A stretch of 64,000 bases of DNA from Pedobacter sp. PF22-3. GTDB lineage: Bacteria; Bacteroidota; Bacteroidia; Sphingobacteriales; Sphingobacteriaceae. Each line of letters opens with the position of its first letter. Positions within the stretch are counted from its first letter, which is position 1. The DNA lies in contig NZ_JAPIVP010000007.1 of the NCBI RefSeq assembly GCF_026239555.1, forward strand, positions 124,001-188,000. The letters are read 5' to 3'. The translations under genes were made by a program, and so were the position numbers. The notes below the pieces were generated by a model. That model saw nothing but the letters and a program-made list of their open reading frames with translations. It had not been told where the DNA came from and searched no databases. Shown one piece after another: positions 31,748 through 41,700 of this stretch.

Positions 31748-32020
31748 TTAATTTAAATTAAAAGGTTCTTTTTTCATGTTGAGCTGAATATTCTTTTTCC
31801 GGTATTTCTTATACCATACCACACCAACAATAACAGCCATTAAATAAGGAAGAGATAAAAGATATAATACACCTGTATTTAAACCTGCCGTTTGTGTGTT
31901 GCCATTTTTAACACCTTGTTCGGCATTAATGGTACACATCGAACATTGTGCATTAACATTGGGCCTTACAGCAAAGGTAAATACCAGCGCAAACAGGACA
32001 AAAATTGCTTTTTTCTTCAT
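31748..32020 (-). CDS. Small secreted-end CxxC membrane protein
   Basis: The 90-residue protein is not assigned to a named family. A signal peptide ends near NVNAQ, followed at once by CSMCTINAEQG, so a CxxC pair would face the periplasm. A single membrane helix (LLSLPYLMAVIVGVVWYKKY) and a basic tail follow. A redox or metal-binding part is suggested by the CxxC next to the membrane. It lies 4 bases upstream of the DUF983 gene, which also has CxxC pairs. Confidence 0.75.
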   Translation of the reverse strand: MKKKAIFVLFALVFTFAVRPNVNAQCSMCTINAEQGVKNGNTQTAGLNTGVLYLLSLPYLMAVIVGVVWYKKYRKKNIQLNMKKEPFNLN

Positions 32021-32078
32021 GGTTCACAAATATAAGCATAAACGGATGCAGGGGTTTAAAAATTATGTCATAAAAAAA

Positions 32079-32109
32079 ACACCGTAAAAACATTAAGGTT
32101 TCACGGTGT
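32079..32109 (-). terminator. Terminator downstream of the outer-membrane barrel gene
   Basis: ACACCGT (32079-32085) pairs with ACGGTGT (32103-32109). On the minus strand it is followed by a run of eight Ts. It is about 20 bases after the stop at 32128. Confidence 0.85.
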
Positions 32110-32127
32110 CCTTGAATTTAGTTAATT

Positions 32128-32640
32128 TTAGAAAGTATAGCCTAATCCTAATCCAACTGTTAGTAAAGACTCTTCACCAGTAAACAACAGTAAACCTGCT
32201 CTATACATAAAGCCCCCCGTTGGCTTCTGATGTCTAAAACCAACCCTTGCTATAAACGGTATGTTAGAAGATTTATGCTCAAAATTATAATTATACCCGT
32301 TAATAGTAATAAATTTTTCAGAAAACTTATCTGTAGGCTTAAATATTGTTAGTCCTACTCCTGCTTCAAAAAAATTTTTTGAAGTATAACTTCTGCTCAA
32401 GAGGATATTAGCTTCGAGAGGAATGACAACGACGTCTTTGATTGTAGCGAAGCCAATTCTTGGCGTAAATTTAATACATCTATTCAATTGAAAAACCCTA
32501 TCATAATTAATTGAATATATTCCCCCATTTCCCAAAAGCTCAGCATAAATACTATTTTTTTTTATGCCGACTTGCTGGGCGAATGTTGCTAAACTAAGCA
32601 GTAAATTTGCTAAAATTAATATTATGAACTGCTTTTTCAT
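32128..32640 (-). CDS. Hypothetical outer-membrane beta-barrel protein
   Basis: The 170-residue protein begins with a signal peptide (to about residue 21, TFAQQ). The mature part is a run of amphipathic strands (SIYAELLGNGGIYSINYDRVF, FFEAGVGLTIF, FMYRAGLLLF) and ends with GLGYTF, a C-terminal Phe typical of outer-membrane barrels. No specific family was recognised. It is flanked by its own terminator and by an unknown lipoprotein gene upstream on the same strand, 134 bases away. Confidence 0.75.
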   Translation of the reverse strand: MKKQFIILILANLLLSLATFAQQVGIKKNSIYAELLGNGGIYSINYDRVFQLNRCIKFTPRIGFATIKDVVVIPLEANILLSRSYTSKNFFEAGVGLTIFKPTDKFSEKFITINGYNYNFEHKSSNIPFIARVGFRHQKPTGGFMYRAGLLLFTGEESLLTVGLGLGYTF

Positions 32641-32774
32641 TTGTGTTACTATCTGATTTAATGCAAAATATATATTTAATTTTTACTAATTGTCTTCAGA
32701 TTATTTGAAATCGCTAAATTGTTTGTCGAATTTATTCATCCATCAACCTGAGCGAGTTTTTACGCTAGAAGTTG

Positions 32775-34394
32775 TTATTTTTTCACAACACTCATACCAA
32801 CCCATTCACTATTTAATTTGCCAAGCGCTATAACTTCACCACTTATCACCTCAATAGTTTTTGCCAATTTAATAGTTGGCTTTACATTACCACTTTCATC
32901 CCCTTTAAGGCCAATTATCATGGTTTGAAAATCAAATGTTTTGCTTTGTACAGCATCGCCGTTATTATTATATCTATATTCCCATTCTGTTGGAATCAAA
33001 ATATGGTCAATACCTGTTCCACGAGGTCTTGTAGAAAATGCTACTCCTTTTGTTTTATCTACTGCTTTGGCTTGTATAATTTTTACAAGTCGCTCTATAA
33101 TTTGCTTATCAAATTGAGATTCGATAAGTGCTCCAGCATTAAGCGGTATATTTTGTGTTTTTTGGATCAATGTATTTAAATGATTTCTTATATCCTGTGG
33201 TAAAAAATTACCAATATTATTAATCGCAATAATATCGCTTATTCTATAAACTAAGTAATCCTTACCCTGATCATTGAATCTAAAATTTACATTACTCGTA
33301 ATAGCATTTGAAACAGTATTCCAAAAATCCACTGGTGACTTCGCGGTAGGATCCTCAATTTGAGGTACATCAAGTTTAATTATCATGTTGCTCCAACCTA
33401 ACCTCATTTCATCAAAATTTTCAAATGGTCTATATAAACCAGTCCAGCCTCTCGTTTGAATTACTGATCTTACGCCCACGGATGCAAAAGCACCCCAATT
33501 AGTTGAATAGAAATTAATTTTTAACCGTGCTTTATCTGTATTGTTATAGCTTTTAAAATGATCACGACCAAATAAAGCTTGCAAACCTTTGCCTGCCCAA
33601 GTTTTAGCATCATTAAATTCATAAACATCTACATTGGTAAACACATTTTCTCCCAGCGGAAAATCAATAATTGTATTGGTTGGCGGGGTAGTTGATGTTG
33701 TATTGCCAAAATCATGCATTTTATGATAAGTATCAATAAAGAATATTTTTTTATGATTTCTTAAACTAAAGAAATCTTCTCCCTCACTTACCAAATCCCC
33801 GGATAAGTCCAATCCATTATCAAGATTAGTAACCAATCCTTCAAGCTCGGCTTTATCTTCATTTGCGATCAGGAAAGTACCATATTCAGTCACTTTGTAC
33901 AAGGTATTATCAACTTCAACCTCTCCCTCTGGATTTAGAACACTTGCAAAATAAGGATCTGGAACCAACTCAGCAAGTTCAAGAATAGGCTCTAAAGGTG
34001 GGTCGGCTGGCGTACCAGGATCTCCTCCCGGAGGAAGTTGTGGCTGCGGACCAACTAAGGTCATTCTTAATGCATTTTTTAGGCTAATGCCACTTAGCTT
34101 GCCCGTGTTATGAATATTTATTGCCTCTTGTTTTAAGGAAATAAAATCTTGATGCCCATCTAAATTGCTGATTAATTTAGTGATAACATCAGTAGATTTT
34201 TTTTGGTGAGATTCATGCATCAGATTGGTAAAGGCATTTTTAGAAAAAGTTAAATGGCCGTTTTTAATACTTACTTCTTCTGTTGCCAGTTGATTCCTGA
34301 TTCCGTTTTCTTTTTTGCAGCTACTTTCAAAAAGTACCAACAAAATTAGAATTAGAGAGAGAAATTTCGTTTTAGATTGTTTGTTTTTTTTCAC
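32775..34394 (-). CDS. Hypothetical lipoprotein, 539 aa
   Basis: A lipoprotein signal ends FESSCKKEN, so it is likely lipid-anchored. The 539 residues are not recognised. A proline-rich stretch (GPQPQLPPGGDPGTPADPPLEP, about residues 113-134) joins a helical N-terminal part to a larger region rich in Asn and Phe (INFYSTNWGAFASVG, VNFRFNDQGKDYLVYRI). No catalytic motif was seen. The hairpin at 34493-34518 separates it from the SusCD operon, so it is probably an independent gene. Confidence 0.7.
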   Translation of the reverse strand: MKKNKQSKTKFLSLILILLVLFESSCKKENGIRNQLATEEVSIKNGHLTFSKNAFTNLMHESHQKKSTDVITKLISNLDGHQDFISLKQEAINIHNTGKLSGISLKNALRMTLVGPQPQLPPGGDPGTPADPPLEPILELAELVPDPYFASVLNPEGEVEVDNTLYKVTEYGTFLIANEDKAELEGLVTNLDNGLDLSGDLVSEGEDFFSLRNHKKIFFIDTYHKMHDFGNTTSTTPPTNTIIDFPLGENVFTNVDVYEFNDAKTWAGKGLQALFGRDHFKSYNNTDKARLKINFYSTNWGAFASVGVRSVIQTRGWTGLYRPFENFDEMRLGWSNMIIKLDVPQIEDPTAKSPVDFWNTVSNAITSNVNFRFNDQGKDYLVYRISDIIAINNIGNFLPQDIRNHLNTLIQKTQNIPLNAGALIESQFDKQIIERLVKIIQAKAVDKTKGVAFSTRPRGTGIDHILIPTEWEYRYNNNGDAVQSKTFDFQTMIIGLKGDESGNVKPTIKLAKTIEVISGEVIALGKLNSEWVGMSVVKK

Positions 34395-34492
34395 GATTGT
34401 AAATTTGAGTTTGTTATAGATAAAAAATTAGTGAGTTATACAGAAATAACACCGCTTTTTGGTGCGTAATTATAGCGTTAGTAAGCTTAATA

Positions 34493-34518
34493 AACCCCCA
34501 CTTTTGAGGGTGAGGGTT
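34493..34518 (-). terminator. Terminator of the SusCD operon
   Basis: AACCCCCAC (34493-34501) pairs with GTGAGGGTT (34510-34518), 9 bp including one wobble pair. On the minus strand TATT follows the stem; the T-tract is weak. It lies about 20 bases after the DUF4302 gene. Confidence 0.6.
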
Positions 34519-34538
34519 CGGAGAGAGGTGTTATAATA

Positions 34539-35807
34539 TTATTCAAATGTGATCCAGCTTCTTGCGTCTGCTACAGCTACCATGTCGTAAACTTTGGTAT
34601 CTGTTTGTATAACATAAAAGCCGCCTTGTTTAAGAAAATTATTGGTTGTATTGGTGATAATAGGCCGTATAGCAACTGGTGCAGTACCATAACTACCATC
34701 TTGTACATAAGAAATCTTACCATCAACGCTTACTGTTGGTGTTATAGCAGGACCATAGGCTCCATAAGCTGTACCTAACCAAAATCTAACTGCCCCATAG
34801 TTTTGTCCTGTAATTTTTGGATAATAATCAATAGAAAAGAAATTAGGAATTCTTCTTACTCCATAAGCATCAATTACACCATCTACAGTAAATCCGGTAT
34901 AACATTCACTATATGTCCCATAAACCGGATTTGCCAAGAATCTGGCAGCAACGCTAGCATCATATTTTAAAGGTGCAATCGCTTCCTTTATTTGCAATGT
35001 TGCACCGTTGCTTGTACTTGCATTAATAAATCCTGTTGCGGCATCAAATGAAACCCCATTTAAACCAGTTATAGTTGATGTTCCGATAACTAGTGGTTCA
35101 AATAAGATTAATGAACTACCAGAAACAAAGTAATTACTCGTAACTGTTTTTAGTGTTCCTGCTTCAAGGTAACTAAATCCAAGAACCCTTCTATTCGGAT
35201 CTAATTTTACCTCACAATCTAAACCACCTACCGTAGCGCGTTTAAAATAGGTTCTCAATTTGGATAATGTAGCAGTCATTTCATCAGGCGCAGTAAATGC
35301 TGAAGCATTATCGGCAGCAGATTTTGACCTCACTAATACCAGTTTACTCTTATTAAAGGTCCCTTCCAGTTTTATGGTATCAGCACTAGCTGAAAGAAAT
35401 GCAAATTCGAAATCTGAATAATAGCCGCCGCCTACAGCACCGCCAAATTTGCTTGGCGTTGGGTCTGCTATTAGATGTAAGGTCGAATAGGTATCGAACA
35501 ATAAGGTTGGTCTTTGCAGGGCTTTTAACCTGTACGAACTTTCGTTTGGTGTTGGTTCATAATCTGCCGACATTGTGGTCCTGTTCTTATCAGTAAAAGA
35601 GAATAAGAATGTAGCAAGAACTTTAGTATCTGTTAATAAATAACCTTTCCAACCAAATTGCGCTCCAGCCAACTGAGTCTGATATGCCTTTAGCGTTTCA
35701 GATAAGCGATCATCTGCGTTGCCAAGTATAGGTTCCGTTTTGTCTTTTTTACAAGAGCCTAAGGCTAATGCAAATAAGAATAAATATAATAAATGCTTTT
35801 TCATCAT
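34539..35807 (-). CDS. DUF4302 domain lipoprotein of the SusCD operon
   Basis: The 422 residues start with a lipoprotein signal (ALGSCKKDK), so the protein is probably on the outer membrane. The sequence after it (ADDRLSETLKAYQTQLAGAQFGWKGYLLTD) matches the opening of DUF4302, a family found in SusC/SusD operons together with a zinc metallohydrolase. A substrate-binding or processing role is possible but unproved. It is the last gene of the operon, 15 bases after the metallohydrolase. Confidence 0.88.
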   Translation of the reverse strand: MMKKHLLYLFLFALALGSCKKDKTEPILGNADDRLSETLKAYQTQLAGAQFGWKGYLLTDTKVLATFLFSFTDKNRTTMSADYEPTPNESSYRLKALQRPTLLFDTYSTLHLIADPTPSKFGGAVGGGYYSDFEFAFLSASADTIKLEGTFNKSKLVLVRSKSAADNASAFTAPDEMTATLSKLRTYFKRATVGGLDCEVKLDPNRRVLGFSYLEAGTLKTVTSNYFVSGSSLILFEPLVIGTSTITGLNGVSFDAATGFINASTSNGATLQIKEAIAPLKYDASVAARFLANPVYGTYSECYTGFTVDGVIDAYGVRRIPNFFSIDYYPKITGQNYGAVRFWLGTAYGAYGPAITPTVSVDGKISYVQDGSYGTAPVAIRPIITNTTNNFLKQGGFYVIQTDTKVYDMVAVADARSWITFE

Positions 35808-35822
35808 TTTTATTTTAAATTA

Positions 35823-37268
35823 TTACAATGTGCCAAATAGATAAGATGTTGGATCTGCTGTTTTTACAAGTCCACCGAATATACCCTTCGATTGTGGAAC
35901 AATATCATTGATCCAACGTATCGAAAATTGTTGCCCCTTAAAGTAGTTTAGTAAAGTTGGAATAGCAGCCTCTATTGCCCTTGCGTTTGCATAAGTTGTG
36001 GTTGTTGGCTGCGGATTTGAATAGGCTAATGTAATGTTTCCATTAACATTGGCTACATCAAAATTAAAATCAGCATTAAAACCTACACCTAAAGCAGCAG
36101 TTGGATCCATAAAATTCACCCTTAAAATCACTTTATTAGCTGTTGTAAAAATTAAAGAAATATTATCGATATAATAACCAACTCCAGTTTGTAAGCCAGT
36201 ATTTGCAGTGTTATAAGCCGCTAAAAACTTTGTTGATAAACCTGTTAATTTTTGAGGATTTACTGTAATTGTACCATAAGTTTTGGCTGGCCCCAATAAG
36301 CTATTAAAATCAGCGGTTGGAGATTGTAATTCTATTGCAGCCTGGATTCTAGTCTGTAGGTCAGCAATGTCAATACCCCAGCTATCTTTCATATAAGATA
36401 CGACAATAGCTTTCTTTCTTAATAATTTCGACCTTCCATCTACGTTTTGTTCATAAACCCCGTTGCCGTTTCTTTTAATGTAAACACCATCATAAACAAA
36501 TAGATTATTTACAATATTGTCGAAATTAGCTTGTCCACCTTCCAGCAGCGTTGATAGCGTTTCTACAAAATCATCATCTTTATTAGATCTTGAATATGGT
36601 GTAATAAAACCTTTGCCCCAAAAATCTGCCTCGTACATGATTTTATCTAAAGCAGCATTTGTTGAATATGCACCTCTAAAAATATTAAACCATGTTGCAG
36701 TATAATCGCCCGGAGTTATTCTTTGGTAATCAGGAGTTACCGCAATGTTCTGGTTGAGGATATGACCGAATTCGTGATGCATAGTATGCAAAATTTGCCT
36801 TACTGCTACCTTATTGTTCTGATCAAAAGTATTTAAATCGAGTAATACAATTTTCCGACCCGCCTCAGCGGTACCTAAAGTAATGGAACCATTGCTGTTA
36901 TAAGACGGACTACCTGCCAGGTAAAATTGCTTCTGGCAATACTTTTTCATAAAATCTTCGCCTTTTACAGCAACATAGGGGTCGATCCAGGTTTTTTTTA
37001 TGATACTCATCACCGGTATTACAAGATCTTCCTGAATAGGTACAACATTCTTATAAATTTCACCGAGTTCCGACCTGTCCCATTTATATTTAACTTCAAT
37101 ATTATAAGGAGTTGTATAATTGGTACTGATCCATTCATCTATTGGTCCTTTCGTCCAGGTATCACCACCTAAACCAACAATATTGGCACTCAAATCGTCT
37201 TTTTTGCTACATCCCGCTAAAAAGACTGTTGCTAATGCAAGCATTGATATTAATAATTTCTTTTTCAT
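35823..37268 (-). CDS. Substrate-import-associated zinc metallohydrolase lipoprotein
   Basis: The 481-residue protein has a lipoprotein signal (FLAGCSKKDD) and the zinc motif HHEFGH (about residue 165) inside HTMHHEFGHILNQ. A more distal conserved region, FVETLSTLLEGGQ, supplies an acidic residue that may be the third ligand. This matches a family of lipoprotein metallohydrolases encoded with SusC/SusD pairs in Bacteroidota. Its substrate is not known; the SusCD companion suggests protein- or peptide-derived material. It is 18 bases after SusD and 15 bases before DUF4302. Confidence 0.88.
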   Translation of the reverse strand: MKKKLLISMLALATVFLAGCSKKDDLSANIVGLGGDTWTKGPIDEWISTNYTTPYNIEVKYKWDRSELGEIYKNVVPIQEDLVIPVMSIIKKTWIDPYVAVKGEDFMKKYCQKQFYLAGSPSYNSNGSITLGTAEAGRKIVLLDLNTFDQNNKVAVRQILHTMHHEFGHILNQNIAVTPDYQRITPGDYTATWFNIFRGAYSTNAALDKIMYEADFWGKGFITPYSRSNKDDDFVETLSTLLEGGQANFDNIVNNLFVYDGVYIKRNGNGVYEQNVDGRSKLLRKKAIVVSYMKDSWGIDIADLQTRIQAAIELQSPTADFNSLLGPAKTYGTITVNPQKLTGLSTKFLAAYNTANTGLQTGVGYYIDNISLIFTTANKVILRVNFMDPTAALGVGFNADFNFDVANVNGNITLAYSNPQPTTTTYANARAIEAAIPTLLNYFKGQQFSIRWINDIVPQSKGIFGGLVKTADPTSYLFGTL

Positions 37269-37286
37269 AATATTCTTATATTATAA

Positions 37287-38768
37287 TTAACGGGGATTGG
37301 CAGCTAATCCAGCTGCAACAGCATCTTGCGGAATTTGAATTAATCGCTTTGGATCATTTGCCCCCAAAGAGATCTTGGTTTTTCCATCTAAACTATTATG
37401 TTCAATCGGGATTTTTAATCTTAAAATGTCTAACCACCTCAAACCTTCGTGCATAAATTCTTGACGTTTAAAGTTCAATATGGTATTCACTAATGCATCT
37501 TTAACAGATAATGCCGGGAAAAATGCTGTTGCCTTAGCTTCAGTAAATTTATCCGCAGTTGCAGAATAGCCTACAATTCTTTTTGATAAATAAGCATCGA
37601 TATCTGCAATTGTTAATGCATTATTATTGCCTAACATCGCGTTAGCCTCGGCCCGGTTAAATAAAACCTCTTCACTGGTAAATAAGGGCACCATATTATA
37701 AGCATCCCCAAAGTTGGCACTGATGGTCTCTTTTACAAAGTGTTCCCTAAATTTAGGAATGTTATAAACGACATCAGTGCCGCCAAAAATTTTATTTGAA
37801 TACGCAAAGGCTTTTTTACTGGGATTATTTGCCGCCGCAAAAATTGGCAGAATAGAAGAACTTAAACCATAATTGTAGCTTGCATAATTACGCCCCCAAT
37901 ATGAATTTGCCTCCTGCAACAATAAATTAGCAGGTTCAGTTGAATTGGTATATAACGCTTGCAATTCATAGTAACCCAACGCATTGTAGGTTGTATTCCA
38001 AGCCCTTAAATTATCAGATATTGTAGCAGCCGGAAAAATCGCATTCGCATGGTCTATTACTTTTTGGTAATCCTTTTTAAATAAATAAAAACGCGTTGCA
38101 AAAGCATGGGCGGCTTGAGTTGTGAAATGATATTTAGGAACCCTGTAGCTCTGGTTTTTAATTAATGGTAAACCTTCTATTAAATCCTTTTCAATGTTTT
38201 CATAAACACTGGCAACAGTGCCCCTTGTATAGCTACCCTCAACTACTTTCTGTGGTTGGGTTACATAAGGGATACCTGGATCGGAAGCGGCGGTTGCCGG
38301 ATCGTAAGCTTTAGCAAAGAAAGTTACCAGCATAAAATGTACATAAGCCCTTGCTACAAGTGCCTCTCCTTTACTAGCCGAATACTCTGCAGTATTACCT
38401 CCTTTATCAATAGCCTCCAAAGCATAGTTAGCAGCTGCAATGGCTTTATAACAGGCATTCCAGTAAAATGGTGGAGTATCTTGGGATGTTGCATCAATCT
38501 GATCGATATAATTCCAGGGAGATGCATTCGGCAAATCCCTTCCTGTTGTTCCTTTATCGCCGGCATTATCGCTCATTGCTTCAGCAAAAGCGAGATAATT
38601 ACCATGTGGATAAGCATTGGCCAATAGTTCAGCCACTTTAACAGGACTGTTAAGTTCGGTACGATCATCAGGTTGATGCTCTAAAAATTTCTTACAGCTG
38701 GTGGATAGCAGTAAGCTTGAGCATGCGATATATATGAATATTTTATTCTTTTTCATTTTTCTGTTCAA
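37287..38768 (-). CDS. SusD/RagB family outer-membrane lipoprotein
   Basis: This is the surface substrate-binding partner of SusC. The 493 residues include a lipoprotein signal (LLLSTSCKKFLEHQPDD) and TPR-like helices (YVHFMLVTFFAKAYDP, the common LVARAYVHFML region). The C-terminal part RQEFMHEGLRWLDILRLK is a SusD hallmark. The first ATG gives MNRKMKKNK; starting at the second Met (38756) is equally possible. It follows SusC by 6 bases, so the two are certainly co-transcribed. Confidence 0.95.
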   Translation of the reverse strand: MNRKMKKNKIFIYIACSSLLLSTSCKKFLEHQPDDRTELNSPVKVAELLANAYPHGNYLAFAEAMSDNAGDKGTTGRDLPNASPWNYIDQIDATSQDTPPFYWNACYKAIAAANYALEAIDKGGNTAEYSASKGEALVARAYVHFMLVTFFAKAYDPATAASDPGIPYVTQPQKVVEGSYTRGTVASVYENIEKDLIEGLPLIKNQSYRVPKYHFTTQAAHAFATRFYLFKKDYQKVIDHANAIFPAATISDNLRAWNTTYNALGYYELQALYTNSTEPANLLLQEANSYWGRNYASYNYGLSSSILPIFAAANNPSKKAFAYSNKIFGGTDVVYNIPKFREHFVKETISANFGDAYNMVPLFTSEEVLFNRAEANAMLGNNNALTIADIDAYLSKRIVGYSATADKFTEAKATAFFPALSVKDALVNTILNFKRQEFMHEGLRWLDILRLKIPIEHNSLDGKTKISLGANDPKRLIQIPQDAVAAGLAANPR

Positions 38769-38774
38769 TTTAAA

Positions 38775-41700
38775 TTAGAATCCAACTTTTAGGGAAAGTG
38801 TGTACTGCTTCGGGATCGGCAAGGCCACACCACCAGATGCAAAAAACTCCGGATCTTGTCCTTTTAATTTTTTGTCTGAATAAATTAACCAAAAGTTATT
38901 GGCCACGGCACTGATTGATGCATTGTTTGCTCCAATAGATTTTAAGATTTTGGCAGGTAAAGCGTATGAAAGAGATAATTGTTTTAATCTGATAAAACTT
39001 CCGTCAGCAACCCTTACAGTAGAATAGTTGTAAGTATTGTATGGATATTTTCCGTCAATATTAGCTGCTGCTTCAACATCAAGAATAGAAGGGATATTGG
39101 TTCTCAATTCATCTCCTGGTAGTGTCCACCTATCTTTAAACTCGTTAGGCAATGCATCTAAATCTGAATAAGACGTAGCGAATACCGGATTTAACCTAAT
39201 TTTGTTTCCTGCTGAGAATGTAAATAACGAACCAAAGGTAAATCCTTTGTAGCTAACGCTGTTGTAAAAACCACCTGTTAATTTAGGATCGGTAGGACCT
39301 TCATATTTTAGGTATTTGGTTTCTAAACTCTGCATGTAAACATCAATGCTCTTTTCTCCTTTTTCGTTGATAAACTCAGGGATACCGGTATTATGATTTA
39401 AACCTGTAAAATCAACAGAATATAAACCGCGGTACGGGAAACCTTCCTGCGGTCCACCATCGGCCGTTACTAAACTGAATATGCTTTGCGGGCTCGAAAG
39501 TTTAGTTACCTTATTCTTATTATAACCAAAGTTTAAATTACTTCTCCAGTTCCATTCGCCTGTTTTAATAATCGGACCACTTAAAGTCACCTCAATACCT
39601 TTGGTATTCATATCGGCGTAGTTGGCAGTGGTTAAGTACTGCCCACCGATACCTGAAGTTCTTAATGGGCTGATCAGATCGAATCCATTCCTATTGTATA
39701 AATCAACAGTAATATTCAGTTTATCCTTAAAAAAACCAAGGTCAACACCAAGATTGGTTTCATATTGTTTTTCCCAGGTAAGATCTTTATTTTCGATGTA
39801 TTCGATATTCATTACCGACTCTGTTTCATTCGTGTATGGTCTTAAAGCACTAGCATTTCTTAAAACCAATGCAGAATTGGTGGCACTGCCTAAACTTGCG
39901 GTTAAACCATAGGTTGCCCTTATTGTAGCGCGGTTTAGGATTTTGGTTAAGCTTTCGCTATCAAAGAATTTTTCTTTATCGATGTTCCACGCACCCGAAA
40001 TGTTCCAGGTTGGTAACCATCTGGCTGTTGCAGAGCTTCCCAACTGGTTCGAACCGTCGTACCTACCCGTAGCGTTAAATGAATATTTACCATCGTAAGA
40101 GTAAGCTGCCCTTGCCATAAATGCAGCGAAACGATCATATCTATGGTTCATAGAATAGTAGTTCAGGTTATTTAATGTAGCCTGTTTAATAATATTCGGA
40201 TCAATAAAAGGTACACCTCCCTTATCGTATTGATAGCCATAACCGATCATACTTCTGGTTTGGCGGTCGGCCATCCGCATCTCTTGAACAGCATAAATAT
40301 TAATCAAATGCTTTTCATTGAATGTGTTGTCATATTCAAACGAGTTTCTAACCATGTACGATTTAAGAAAATCGTCTGTGGTATTATAAAAACCGCCATA
40401 TGGAAGCACTACTACAGGCTGCAGTTCTGGATGTGCCGGATCGCGGAACAAGAAGCGGTTATTGTCCTGTATATAAGAATCGTCTGGATTGTAACCTGCA
40501 CGATACGCATTGGCCATGTTAGAGTTTTCTCTTACTTTGTGCTCGTTACCACTTTTTACGTATCGCATTGATGCTAAGAAATCGTACTTAAAGTGTTTGG
40601 TAAACTTGTAGTTTAATCCACCTTGAAGTTTGAAATCAAGCATACTCAAATCTAAAGAGTTATTGCCTAACTCATCAAGAATATTAAAATTGGCAAAATT
40701 TCTGGTGAAATTTTCTCTACTTCCATTCTGGTCGAATGCGGTTAATGTTCTGCTCGTATTTAAAGCATAACTGAAGGGATTAATATCAAAATCCCTTGAA
40801 TATTTACCTTCCACCGGATTACTCACTCTTCCAATTGTACCCGGAGCTTTCTGGTTACGGATTGATCCCGTGGTGATGAAATTAAGGCTAAGTTTATCAG
40901 ATAGGTTAAATACTGCATTTACATTGCCTGTATAACGTTCAACATTATTCCCTACGGCCCAACCGTTGTCATTTAAATAACTGGTAGAGAAATATAACTG
41001 CGATTTATCGGTTCCAGACGAAACACTTATGCCGTGTTCCTGCATCAGCGAATTTTTGAAAAGCACATCAAACCAATCGGTGTTCGCAGTAGCATAACGC
41101 GATAAAAATGTATTTCTGGCTTCAGGAGTATTGGCCAAACCAAATGCACCTGATGTCGCATCATAGGTATTGATCAATTGATACATTTTGGTAAAAACAC
41201 CACCATCAGCAGCTCTCGATGCACTTGAGTGATTTAGCCAACCTTTACGGGCCAACTCCGAATACACCGACATTTGGTCTGATGAATTCATGATGTTATA
41301 ACTATCATATGTAGGTTTTAAGTAGGTAGAAAAGTTACCAGTATAAGAGATTAATGGTTTACCGATACGTCCTTTCTTTGTTGTTATAACCACTACACCG
41401 TTCATTGCGCGTGCACCATATTGTGCCGTCGCAGCTGCATCTTTTAAGATATTAAATGATTCAATATCGTCAGCATTTATACCAGCAACAGAAGATCCAA
41501 TCAACGTACTTACATCTCCTGATGATAACTGTTCATTGGAGATATTAACAACGTCTTCTAAAATCACGCCATCCACTACCCATAATGGTTTGTTTTCACC
41601 CGTAATTGAGGTTGCTCCACGTACGCGGATTTTAGGGGCTGCTCCAAATGTACCAGAAACGTTTTGTACTGATACCCCGGCAACACGACCTTCAAGCATC

